In this document: one piece after another, positions 1-6,103 of the stretch
Layout of the letters: each line of letters begins with the position of its first letter
How positions within the stretch are numbered: the stretch's first letter is position 1
From: Jiangellaceae bacterium
GTDB lineage: Bacteria > Actinomycetota > Actinomycetes > Jiangellales > Jiangellaceae
Assembly (NCBI GenBank): GCA_030146385.1
Contig: JASLBX010000469.1
Coordinates: 1 to 6,103, forward strand
Length of the DNA: 6,103 nucleotides
Direction of reading: 5' to 3'
Notes under the pieces: model-generated
Database searches by the model: none
What the model saw: only the letters and a program-made list of their open reading frames with translations
What the model was told of the DNA's origin: nothing
Program-made: the position numbers and the translations under genes

Positions 1-505
1 CGGCGAGCCGGCCGCCGAGCACGTCGTCGACGGCTACCGAGCACTGGTTGTGCCCAGCGCCGCGGTCGACGAGGACGACGGGCGTGCCGCGGGCAGCCAC
101 CTGTTCGAGGTACGGGTTCTCGTTCTCGACCGGCGTGATGAGGATCCCCAGCACGCGCTGCTCTTCGAGCTGCTTGACATGGCGGCGTTCGCGCTTCGGA
201 TCTTCGCCACTGTTGCACAGTGCGAGCATCGCGTCATGCTCGTCGGCCAACCCCTCGACACCGCGGGCGACGTCGGTGAAGTACGGGTTCGCTACGTCCA
301 GCACGACGAAGCCGACGGTGCGGCTGCGGCCGGCGCGGAGATGGCGGGCGGCCTCATTGCGGACGAAGCCGAGCTCGTCGATCGCTTCCATGACCCGTTG
401 CCGGGTGGCCTTGGCAACACTGTCCGGACGGTTCAGCACGTTGCTGACCGTCCCGACGGAAACTCCCGCCCGCCGGGCCACTGCTCTGATGTTGGCCGTC
501 GTCAT
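1..505 (-). CDS. LacI-family transcriptional repressor, N-terminal part (probable rhamnose regulator)
   Basis: Partial gene: 168 codons are visible before it leaves the left edge; the family is usually 330-350 residues. It starts at ATG 505 with AGAGGAG (508-514) just upstream. Residues 5-24 form the LacI helix-turn-helix, with the recognition stretch VSVGTVSNVLN at 15-25. The hinge helix lies at about 50-61 (AARHLRAGRS), and Leu56 falls in the same register as the minor-groove-inserting leucine of E. coli LacI. From about residue 63 the periplasmic-binding-protein-like effector domain begins (VGFVVLDVANPYF, then ILITPVE near 121-127). The family binds palindromes with a central CG; three such sites occur in this window, one 43 bases upstream of this start, suggesting autorepression. 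A role as repressor of the divergent importer with L-rhamnose or a metabolite as inducer is inferred from context. The family call is very secure; the effector is not shown by sequence. Confidence 0.95.
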   Translation of the reverse strand, partial: MTTANIRAVARRAGVSVGTVSNVLNRPDSVAKATRQRVMEAIDELGFVRNEAARHLRAGRSRTVGFVVLDVANPYFTDVARGVEGLADEHDAMLALCNSGEDPKRERRHVKQLEEQRVLGILITPVENENPYLEQVAARGTPVVLVDRGAGHNQCSVAVDDVLGGRLA

Positions 506-547
506 CGCTCCTCTTCTGGGCCCTTCCCTGGCTTAACCGTAGCGCTT

Positions 548-561
548 TTGAAACGACTCAA
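548..561. promoter_or_regulatory. LacI-family operator upstream of the repressor gene
   Basis: The 14-mer TTGAAACGACTCAA matches the ideal LacI-type palindrome TTGAAACGTTTCAA at 12 of 14 positions, with a perfect left half. It sits 43 bases upstream of the repressor start and overlaps the last codon and stop (TGA at 560-558) of the neighbouring glycosidase remnant. Its position suggests negative autoregulation. I could not recognise a convincing -10 box for the repressor, so the promoter itself is not called. Confidence 0.65.
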
Positions 562-1266
562 TTGATACGTTGCACCACCGCGTCGGCGTAAGGGACCAGC
601 CGGACCGGCCCCATGAGGCCGTACCGCTGCCGCGAACTGCCCCCGAATGCATCAGGACTGGCCACCCGGAGCCGGTTCAGCAGCGTCGATGCCACTTCGA
701 CCTCGATCACATTGGATCCCGGGCGCAGCGCAGGTCCGATGTCCACGATCGGGTTCATGAAGTCGACGGGCGGTAGCGGCTGCCCATTGACGATGACCTG
801 AGCGGTGTCGATGAACTCGCCGAGGTTGAGATAGGCGCCGTGGTGCCTCGCCCATTCACTGCCGAGCTCCACTGTCGTGGAGTACCGGCCCACACCGGAC
901 ACGTCAGCCAGCTGCGGGAGTTCACTCCACGGCACGAGCGTGTCGAGCTTAAGTTCATGGCGCACGATCACGGTATCGGTCGCCGTAGCGCCGGGCCGCC
1001 AGTCGTCGACGCTCAGGTGCCAGCTGACCAGCTCCTGCGCTGCCGGGACGGCTTCGACGGCGGTTCGGCCACCACCACCGGAACATCGCGCGAGCCTCTG
1101 CGCCAGAGGCGCCGAAGCGCTCAGCGAAGCGAGCGGGTGCGTTCCCACTCAGTGGAGGCGCGACCGCCGCCGCCTGAACGCTCCACGGGACCACGCTTCC
1201 TGCGCCGGCTGCGGCCGTTGCCGCCATGAACCTCCGCCTCGTCGGCCCACGGTCCGTCACACTCAT
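558..1266 (-). pseudogene. Internally deleted, frameshifted GH106-type alpha-L-rhamnosidase with Tat signal
   Basis: Two reading frames together give the two ends of one secreted glycosidase. Frame one starts at ATG 1266, preceded by AAGGAA (1278-1273). It encodes a Tat signal (TRRRFMA at residues 9-15, a hydrophobic stretch, then a probable cleavage site near SVQAAA at 29-34). A short linker leads to FRWWWP at residues 62-67 (1083-1066), the typical opening of the GH106 domain. Immediately afterwards this frame becomes arginine-rich nonsense. The second frame, open from about 1064 to TGA 560-558, encodes roughly 168 residues of the C-terminal domain, with SWHLSVDDW, VSGVGRYSTT, NLGEFIDTAQVIVNGQ and TLLNRLR motifs. 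GH106 proteins are usually about 1000 residues, so most of the catalytic domain is missing and the frames do not join. An intact relative would release L-rhamnose outside the cell for the importer. Family assignment is from remembered motifs; loss of function is close to certain unless the assembly is wrong. Confidence 0.85.
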
Positions 1267-1299
1267 AGAAGGTTCCTTTCCTGGTCGCACCTATTACCT

Positions 1300-1313
1300 G
1301 TGGAACGTTTCAC
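1300..1313. promoter_or_regulatory. LacI-family operator upstream of the glycosidase remnant
   Basis: GTGGAACGTTTCAC is a near-perfect palindrome about a central CG: only one pair of positions breaks the symmetry. It matches the ideal TTGAAACGTTTCAA at 11 of 14 positions and its inner ten bases at 9 of 10. It lies 33 bases upstream of the remnant's ATG. On the minus strand it falls within the spacer of a weak possible promoter (TTAACA at 1321-1316, TAATAG at 1296-1291, spacer 19), which I regard as tentative. Confidence 0.65.
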
Positions 1314-1389
1314 GGTGTTAACGACTCTGCCAACGCGGATTCTGGGTTAGCAACCAATCGGCGTGTCCGCATCCGGCCAACTCTTTTTC

Positions 1390-1411
1390 GGCAACAAGCA
1401 GGTAACAAACC
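1390..1411 (+). repeat. Short imperfect tandem repeat in the divergent control region
   Basis: GGCAACAAGCA (1390-1400) is followed directly by GGTAACAAACC (1401-1411), matching at 8 of 11 positions with an 11-base period, about one helical turn. It ends one base before the -35 box of the predicted importer promoter, where an activator could bind. A small inverted repeat, GGTTAGCAACC (1345-1355), lies nearby. No binding protein is known to me; it may be chance. Confidence 0.3.
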
Positions 1412-1412
1412 A

Positions 1413-1442
1413 TTGACGTAGCCGCCACACCGCCCCTAACCT
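1413..1442 (+). promoter_or_regulatory. Predicted promoter of the rhamnose importer operon
   Basis: A -35 box TTGACG (1413-1418) and a -10 box TAACCT (1437-1442) are separated by 18 bases, matching the actinobacterial vegetative pattern TTGAC...TAnnnT. Transcription would begin near 1449-1450, giving a leader of about 45 bases before the ATG at 1494. The LacI-type operator begins about five bases into the transcript. Called by eye from consensus and position. Confidence 0.6.
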
Positions 1443-1453
1443 CAGTCCATTCG

Positions 1454-1467
1454 TTGAAACGATTCAT
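1454..1467. promoter_or_regulatory. LacI-family operator of the importer operon
   Basis: TTGAAACGATTCAT matches the ideal palindrome TTGAAACGTTTCAA at 12 of 14 positions, with a perfect left half identical to that of the site at 548. It lies just downstream of the predicted transcription start and 26 bases before the ATPase start codon, where a bound repressor would block initiation or early elongation. Confidence 0.7.
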
Positions 1468-1493
1468 AGACGATCACAAGCAGGGGATCGCCG

Positions 1494-3041
1494 ATGACCT
1501 ACCCCGAAGGCAGGACGGCCGCGTCGCCAGGTGCACCTGCTCAGGCGCCGGTCGTTGCCATGCGGGACGTCTCGAAACACTTCGGGGCGGTTGCCGCATT
1601 GCGCAACGCGGAGCTCGACCTTTACGCGGGCGAAGCGCACGCCCTGGTCGGCGAGAACGGCGCGGGCAAGTCGACGATCGTGAAGATCCTCGCGGGTGTG
1701 CATCAGCCGGACACCGGCAGTGTGCTGCTCGACGGCTCGCCTGTGCAATTTGACGGCGCCGCTGACGCTCAGGCGGCCGGTATCGCCGTGATCTACCAAG
1801 AGCCAACGCTGTTTCCTGACCTGTCCGTCGCCGAGAACATCTTCATGGGCCGCCAGCCGGTCCGTGGCTGGCGGCGGATCGACCGCGGCGCGATGCGGCG
1901 GCAGGCGAACGAGTTGTTCGACCGACTCGGCGTGCGAATCAATCCGGACCGGCCGGCACGGGGACTGTCGATTGCTGATCAGCAGATCGTGGAGATCGCG
2001 AAGGCCATCTCGCTGGACGCGCGAGTGCTCGTGATGGACGAGCCGACCGCAGCGCTGTCCGGCATCGAGGTGGACCGCCTGTTCTCCGTCGCGCGATCGC
2101 TGCGAGACGCCGGCACGGCTGTCCTGTTCATCTCGCACCGCCTGGACGAGGTCTTCACCCTTTGCCAGCGGGTCACCGTGATGCGGGACGGCCAGTTCGT
2201 CTCCAGCGACCCGGCGAGCGACCTGTCGGTCGATCAGCTGGTGCGGCGGATGGTCGGGCGGGAGGTCTCGGCACTGTTCCCGAAGACCGAGGCCGAGGCC
2301 GGCGATACCGTCCTCGAGGTCTCGGGCCTCACCCGGGCTGGCGTCTTCGCCGACGTGACCTTTGAAGTGAGGACGGGCGAGATCGTCGCCCTTGCCGGTC
2401 TCGTAGGGGCTGGACGCAGTGAGATAGTCCGGGCGGCGTTCGGTGTGGATCACTACGACTCGGGCGAAGTCAGGGTGAGTGGCACGCCGCTTCCCAAGAA
2501 CGATCCCGGTGCCGCCATGGCGGCGGGCATCGCGCTGGTGCCGGAGGATCGTCGCCAGCAGGGCTTGGTCATGGAGCTGTCGATCACCCGGAACGCCACT
2601 GTCACCAGGCGGCGGGAGCTGAGCAAGTGGGGTCTGCTGACGGCCGGCCGCGAGCGGACGGCCGCGCGCGAATGGGCCGACCGGCTGAAGGTCAAGACGG
2701 CATCGATCGACAACCCGGTCTCCACCCTGTCAGGTGGCAACCAGCAGAAAGTGGTCCTGGCCAAGTGGCTCGCGACCAAGCCGCGGGTGCTGATTGTCGA
2801 CGAGCCCACCCGGGGCATCGACATCGGGACGAAGGCCGAGGTCCATCGGCTGCTGTCCGAGCTGGCCAACGACGGAGTGGCAGTGCTCATGGTCTCGTCC
2901 GAACTACCCGAGGTTCTCGGCATGGCTGACCGCGTCCTCGTCGTCCACGAGGGACGTCTGGTCGCCAACATCCCCAGGTCTGAGGCGACCGAAGAGTCGA
3001 TCATGTACGCGGCCACCGGCGAAGCCGAGAGGTCGGCATGA
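1494..3041 (+). CDS. rhaT: Rhamnose ABC importer, ATP-binding protein (two fused ABC domains, CUT2 class)
   Basis: This 515-residue cytoplasmic ATPase powers sugar import and has the usual length for the RbsA/MglA/RhaT group. Domain 1 has Walker A GENGAGKST at 53-61, Q-loop YQEPT at 101-105, a degenerate signature LSIADQQ at 158-164, Walker B VLVMDEPT at 178-185 and the switch histidine H215. Domain 2 has a degenerate Walker A, GLVGAGRSE at 302-310, lacking the lysine. Its signature LSGGNQQ at 412-418 is canonical, Walker B VLIVDEPT is at 432-439, and serine S469 stands where the switch histidine would be. One composite site is therefore canonical and the other degenerate, as is usual in this class. 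ATG 1494 is supported by AGGGGA (1482-1487). The stop overlaps the next start as ATGA. Rhamnose as substrate is inferred from the binding protein and the glycosidase remnant; the symbol follows rhizobial usage, not the E. coli symporter. Confidence 0.93.
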   Translation: MTYPEGRTAASPGAPAQAPVVAMRDVSKHFGAVAALRNAELDLYAGEAHALVGENGAGKSTIVKILAGVHQPDTGSVLLDGSPVQFDGAADAQAAGIAVIYQEPTLFPDLSVAENIFMGRQPVRGWRRIDRGAMRRQANELFDRLGVRINPDRPARGLSIADQQIVEIAKAISLDARVLVMDEPTAALSGIEVDRLFSVARSLRDAGTAVLFISHRLDEVFTLCQRVTVMRDGQFVSSDPASDLSVDQLVRRMVGREVSALFPKTEAEAGDTVLEVSGLTRAGVFADVTFEVRTGEIVALAGLVGAGRSEIVRAAFGVDHYDSGEVRVSGTPLPKNDPGAAMAAGIALVPEDRRQQGLVMELSITRNATVTRRRELSKWGLLTAGRERTAAREWADRLKVKTASIDNPVSTLSGGNQQKVVLAKWLATKPRVLIVDEPTRGIDIGTKAEVHRLLSELANDGVAVLMVSSELPEVLGMADRVLVVHEGRLVANIPRSEATEESIMYAATGEAERSA

Positions 3042-4063
3042 CGACCGCGGCTGGTGTAGCCCGCCCCGCCGGCGGTGGCGTGGCGATGGCGTTGATGCGG
3101 TTCCGAGAGCTGGGCATTCTGCTCGCTCTGGTCTTGCTGGTTGTTGCTACCACGATCACTAACACACGGTTCCTGTCCACCCAGAACGTCCGGGATTTGC
3201 TGCTCGGCGCCGCAATCCTGGTGATCCTCGCCGTTGGCCAGAGTCTGGTGATCGTGACCCGCAACGTCGATCTCTCCGTCGGATCGATCCTTGGCCTGAC
3301 CGCCTTCGGTACTGGCGCGTTGCTGGTCGCCCAGCCCGGTCTCCCACTCGTCGTCGTGATCCTCGTCGGCATGGCCTTCGGTGCTGTCCTCGGTACGGTC
3401 AACGGCGGGTTGGTCACGCTGGCCCGGGTGCCCGCGCTCGTCGTCACGCTCGGCACGCTCTACGTCTTCCGCGGCATCGACTATGCCTGGGCAGGCGGCA
3501 GGCAGATCAACGCGGCCGATATGCCGAGGTCATTCCTGGACTTCGGCACCCAACGCATATTCGGCATCCCGATCCTGGCGCTCATCGCGCTCGCGGTTGT
3601 CCTCGTCGTCGGCTGGTGTCTCGGGAACCTGCGCAGCGGCCGGGAGTTCTACGCGATCGGCTCTGATCCGGCGGCCGCTGTGCTGTACGGCATCCCGAGT
3701 GGACGCCGGATCATGGTGGCCTTCGTCGTCAACGGCGCGCTCGCCGGACTTGCCGGTGTGCTCTACGCGGCCCGGTTCGGGACGCTCGACGCCACCGCAG
3801 GATCCGGATTGGAACTTCAAGTCGTGGCCGCGGCCGTGGTCGGCGGAGTGGCAATTTTTGGTGGCAGCGGGACGGTCTATGGCGCCGCCATCGGCGCGGT
3901 TCTACTGACCACCATCGGCAGCTCGCTGGCGGTGCTGCGAGTTAGCCCGTTCTGGCAACAGGCCGTAGTCGGAATGCTCATCGTCGGTGCGATCGCGCTG
4001 GACCGGTTGCTCTCCGCCCGAGTCGCCCGCCGCCTGCAAGGGAGTGGTCCCCGTGGTGCGTGA
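3038..4063 (+). CDS. rhaP: Rhamnose ABC importer, first permease subunit
   Basis: A 341-residue inner-membrane permease of the CUT2 (RbsC/BPD_transp_2) family. A hydrophilic N-terminal tail of about 24 residues precedes a run of hydrophobic segments, starting with GILLALVLLVVATTI near 26-40 and giving roughly eight to ten membrane spans. The family motif NVDLSVG lies at 77-82 after the second span. The cytoplasmic coupling-loop region (GREFYAIGSDPAAA near 201-214) would contact the ATPase. GVAIFGGSGTVYGAAIG near 270-286 is the typical C-terminal motif. ATG 3038 overlaps the ATPase stop by four bases and has GAGAGG at 3027-3032; Met17 and Met20 are less likely alternatives. The following permease is a clear paralogue (both carry a [MF]PRSF motif before a matching span), so a heterodimeric channel is likely. 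Which of the two should be called RhaP is by order only. Confidence 0.9.
   Translation: MTTAAGVARPAGGGVAMALMRFRELGILLALVLLVVATTITNTRFLSTQNVRDLLLGAAILVILAVGQSLVIVTRNVDLSVGSILGLTAFGTGALLVAQPGLPLVVVILVGMAFGAVLGTVNGGLVTLARVPALVVTLGTLYVFRGIDYAWAGGRQINAADMPRSFLDFGTQRIFGIPILALIALAVVLVVGWCLGNLRSGREFYAIGSDPAAAVLYGIPSGRRIMVAFVVNGALAGLAGVLYAARFGTLDATAGSGLELQVVAAAVVGGVAIFGGSGTVYGAAIGAVLLTTIGSSLAVLRVSPFWQQAVVGMLIVGAIALDRLLSARVARRLQGSGPRGA
4038..4044 (+). promoter_or_regulatory. Ribosome binding site fixing the second permease start
   Basis: AAGGGAG inside the end of the first permease lies 8 bases before GTG 4053. The in-frame GTG at 4044 is too close to it, and the ATG at 3987 has no such site and would extend the protein far into the upstream gene. 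This places the second permease start at 4053, overlapping the previous gene by 11 bases. Confidence 0.6.
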
Positions 4064-5159
4064 TACCGCCTTCGAGCGCCCAGACGTATCGGCCGACGCG
4101 CTGCCGGACCGGCCTGGAGCCGGCCGCGGCGGCTTGCGGTCCGCTCTGGCCGGCTGGGAGACCGCCGTTCTGGCTGTGCTAGCCCTGACCGTGCTGGTCG
4201 CGGGCGTGCTGGTCGACGGGTTCGCCACTCAGCGCAACGCCGGCTTTCTGCTCCTCGACGTCATCGCCATCGGGTTGCTGGCCCTCCCTCTGACGCTCAT
4301 CATCATCACCGGTGAGATTGACCTGTCGATCGCGAGCATGCTCGGTATGTGCAGCGCCACGATGGGCTGGCTCTGGCTCGAGGGGCTACCACTCGAGACG
4401 ATCATCCCGTTGTGCGTCGTCCTGGGCGCCGTCCTTGGCGCTGTCAACGGCCTGTTCGTGACAGTCCTTGGCTTGCCCTCCCTGGCCGTCACGATCGGCA
4501 CCCTCGCGCTCTATCGAGGGCTGGCGTTCGTGGTACTGGGCGACCAGGCCGTTGCTGACTTCCCCCGGTCGTTCACGTCGCTGGCGACCGGCAGGTTCGG
4601 CTGGATCCCGTATTCCGTGCTGCCCTTGGTATTCCTTGCGGTTGTCTTCGCGATCCTGCTGCACCTCACCCCGTTCGGCAGGTCGCTGTACGTGATCGGC
4701 TACAACCGGGAGGCTGCCGCGTTCTCGGGTATCCCGGTGCTGCGAACCAAGTTCCTGCTGTTCGTGGCCAGCGGTGCGATGGCCGGCTTCGCGGGCGTGT
4801 TCTGGACGCTTCGCTTCGGAAGCGCGCGCGGTGACAACGCTATGGGACTCGAGCTGGCCGTCGTAGCCGCGGTGCTACTGGGCGGCGTTTCAATCTTCGG
4901 AGGGAAGGGTGCGCTGCACGGCGTGCTCGCCGGCGTCCTGCTGATGGGCGCGCTGCGCAACGCACTGCAACTGGCCAACGTGTCCGCGGACGTGCTGAGC
5001 ATGGTCACCGGCATGCTCCTCATTGCATCCGTGGTCATCCCGAACGTCGCCCTTCGAACTCGCGAGGCGTCCCGGCGACGCGCCCTCGCGACTGTTCCAC
5101 GCACGGACAAATCAACCGCGTCGTGGCAACCGCCCGGCGCAGAAGATCGAAAGGACTAA
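4053..5159 (+). CDS. rhaQ: Rhamnose ABC importer, second permease subunit
   Basis: A 368-residue CUT2-family permease, counted from GTG 4053. An N-terminal hydrophilic tail of about 35 residues precedes the first span (TAVLAVLALTVLVAGVLV, 37-54). The family motif GEIDLSIAS is at 87-95, the coupling-loop region GRSLYVIGYNREAAA at 209-223, and the C-terminal motif GGVSIFGGKGALHG at 277-290. The last span ends near 330. A basic, hydrophilic C-terminal tail of about 37 residues follows and is longer than I expect for this family; its role is unknown. It is paralogous to the preceding permease, with PRSF at 171-174 matching PRSF at 163-166 there. The gene overlaps its upstream neighbour by 11 bases and ends four bases before the binding-protein start. 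Exact start is the main uncertainty: GTG 4056 is also possible. Confidence 0.9.
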   Translation: MVRDTAFERPDVSADALPDRPGAGRGGLRSALAGWETAVLAVLALTVLVAGVLVDGFATQRNAGFLLLDVIAIGLLALPLTLIIITGEIDLSIASMLGMCSATMGWLWLEGLPLETIIPLCVVLGAVLGAVNGLFVTVLGLPSLAVTIGTLALYRGLAFVVLGDQAVADFPRSFTSLATGRFGWIPYSVLPLVFLAVVFAILLHLTPFGRSLYVIGYNREAAAFSGIPVLRTKFLLFVASGAMAGFAGVFWTLRFGSARGDNAMGLELAVVAAVLLGGVSIFGGKGALHGVLAGVLLMGALRNALQLANVSADVLSMVTGMLLIASVVIPNVALRTREASRRRALATVPRTDKSTASWQPPGAEDRKD

Positions 5160-5163
5160 CACC

Positions 5164-6103
5164 ATGAGAACTCTTCCGAAGTCCCGCGCGACGAGAACGG
5201 GAGCGGTCGCGGCTGTCTCGGCCGTCCTGCTCGTGTTGTCGGCCTGCGGCGGCACAACGCGAGACGATGAGGAGAGCGACGGCGCCCAGGCGGCTGACGA
5301 CACGACGGAAGAAACGGCGGAGGAGCCGGCAGAGGGAGCCAACCCCGACGCCGAGATCCCGGAAGGGCTCTCGGTCACCTTCCTGCCCAAGCAGATCAAC
5401 AATCCGTACTTCGACATCGCCGCCGCCGGCGGTGAAGCCGCTGTCGGGGAGTTCTCCGGCGAGTTCAACCAGGTCGGGCCGTCCGACGCCACCGCGTCTT
5501 CGCAGGTCAGCTACATCAACACCCTGACCCAGCAGGGCGTGGACGTTATCGTCGCGTCGGCCAACGACCCCAACGCCATCTGCCCGGCGCTGGAAGAGGC
5601 GCGGGACGGCGGCGCGAAGATCGTCACGTACGACTCTGACACCGATCCGGGCTGCCGCGACATCTTCGTCAATCAGGCTTCGCCAGATGGCATCGCCCAG
5701 GTGCAGATCGAGATGGTCGCCGATCTGATCGGTGGCGAGGGTGAGATCGCGATCCTGTCCGCCACCGCCAACGCGACCAACCAGAACACCTGGATCGCGC
5801 TCATGGAGGAAGAGCTCCAGAAGCCGGAGTACGAGGGCATCGAGCTCGTGGCCACTGTCTATGGCGACGACGACGACCAGAAGTCGTTCCAGGAGACCCA
5901 GGGCCTGCTGCAGTCGTACCCGGACCTGAAGGCGATCATCGCCCCGACCACGGTTGGCATCGCAGCTGCGGCTCGCTACGTCGACGGCTCGGAATACAAG
6001 GGTGAGGTGCACGTCACCGGACTCGGCACGCCTAATCAGATGCGGGAGTTCGTCCACAACGGGACGGTCGAGCAGTTCGCGCTGTGGAACCCCGAGGAGC
6101 TGG
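5164..6103 (+). CDS. rhaS: Rhamnose-binding lipoprotein of the ABC importer (C-terminus cut by window edge)
   Basis: 313 codons are visible; family members run about 330-370, so only a few dozen residues are missing. A basic N-terminus and hydrophobic segment lead to lipobox LSAC with Cys28, so the mature protein is anchored outside the membrane. Residues 31-65 are an acidic, Thr/Glu/Ala-rich linker. The type I sugar-binding fold (Peripla_BP_4) follows: FLPKQINNPYFD at 73-84, TYDSDT at 155-160, IIAPTTVGIAAAAR at 258-271, TGLGTPNQMREF at 285-296 and FALWNPEE at 305-312, all as I recall for RhaS and its AI-2-binding relative LsrB. The ligand-site pattern favours rhamnose over AI-2 (see findings). 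C140 and C164 may form a disulfide. ATG 5164 has AAAGGA at 5150-5155. It is the last transporter gene visible in the operon; catabolic genes may follow. Not related to the E. coli RhaS activator. Confidence 0.92.
   Translation, partial: MRTLPKSRATRTGAVAAVSAVLLVLSACGGTTRDDEESDGAQAADDTTEETAEEPAEGANPDAEIPEGLSVTFLPKQINNPYFDIAAAGGEAAVGEFSGEFNQVGPSDATASSQVSYINTLTQQGVDVIVASANDPNAICPALEEARDGGAKIVTYDSDTDPGCRDIFVNQASPDGIAQVQIEMVADLIGGEGEIAILSATANATNQNTWIALMEEELQKPEYEGIELVATVYGDDDDQKSFQETQGLLQSYPDLKAIIAPTTVGIAAAARYVDGSEYKGEVHVTGLGTPNQMREFVHNGTVEQFALWNPEEL

Noticed and set aside
50..565. Plus-strand open frames opposite the repressor gene
   Set aside because: The minus strand encodes a clear LacI DNA-binding domain with a good ribosome site; the plus-strand frames are shadows of it.
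1060..1085. Programmed ribosomal frameshift joining the two halves of the glycosidase
   Set aside because: No slippery heptamer or pseudoknot is evident, and a frame change would still yield a protein without the catalytic domain.
955..1290. GTG start at 1290 for the glycosidase N-terminus
   Set aside because: It would add eight residues before the Tat signal and would swallow the AAGGAA ribosome site of the ATG at 1266, which is a better start.
1267..1493. Small RNA, riboswitch or terminator in the divergent region
   Set aside because: No long GC-rich stem followed by a T-run and no recognisable riboswitch core; the visible signals are promoter and operator elements. No CRISPR, tRNA, rRNA or insertion sequence is seen anywhere in the window.
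1464..2453. Long minus-strand open frame of 329 codons inside the ATPase gene
   Set aside because: It is antisense to a fully recognisable ABC ATPase. Its composition (many Arg, His, Asp, Gln) is that of a mirror frame in high-GC DNA, and it shows no domain motif.
3987..4052. Upstream ATG start for the second permease at 3987
   Set aside because: It would add 22 residues overlapping the previous gene by 77 bases without a convincing ribosome site; AAGGGAG at 4038-4044 points to GTG 4053.
5035..6057. Minus-strand open frame of 340 codons across the end of the second permease and the binding protein
   Set aside because: Antisense to two well-supported genes; low-complexity Arg/Val/Leu/Asp composition and no recognisable motif.

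Overview
The window looks like chromosomal DNA from a high-GC actinobacterium. Codons strongly favour G or C in third position, one gene starts with GTG, the predicted promoter is spaced for a vegetative sigma factor, the sugar-binding protein is a lipoprotein, and a Tat-exported glycosidase remnant is present. Genus cannot be fixed from the sequence; soil saprophytes of the Jiangella, Kribbella or Actinopolymorpha kind would fit (inference only).

The locus is a divergent L-rhamnose scavenging and uptake cluster. On the minus strand, reading leftward, are (a) positions 1266-558, the wreck of a secreted GH106-type alpha-L-rhamnosidase, and (b) positions 505-1, the first 168 codons of a LacI-family repressor that runs off the left edge. 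On the plus strand, starting at 1494, is a tightly packed operon: a two-domain sugar ABC ATPase (1494-3041), two paralogous permeases (3038-4063 and 4053-5159) and a lipoprotein sugar-binding protein (5164 to the right edge, its last few dozen residues missing). Gene junctions overlap or are 4 bases apart, so the four are almost certainly co-transcribed and build one CUT2-class importer. The RhaT/RhaP/RhaQ/RhaS naming follows the rhizobial rhamnose ABC system, not the unrelated E. coli rhaS and rhaT.

The 227-base divergent region (1267-1493) holds a TTGACG-18-TAACCT promoter for the transporter and two LacI-type operators, one for each direction. A third operator lies just upstream of the repressor gene and overlaps the stop codon of the glycosidase remnant. 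The simplest reading is one repressor controlling itself, the rhamnosidase and the importer, released by rhamnose or a derivative.

The most unusual feature is the glycosidase. It keeps a good Tat signal and the hallmark FRWWWP start of the GH106 domain, then jumps out of frame into the C-terminal beta-sandwich domain. Essentially the whole catalytic domain has been lost by an internal deletion. No new type of system is seen; the rest is a well-formed rhamnose uptake locus.
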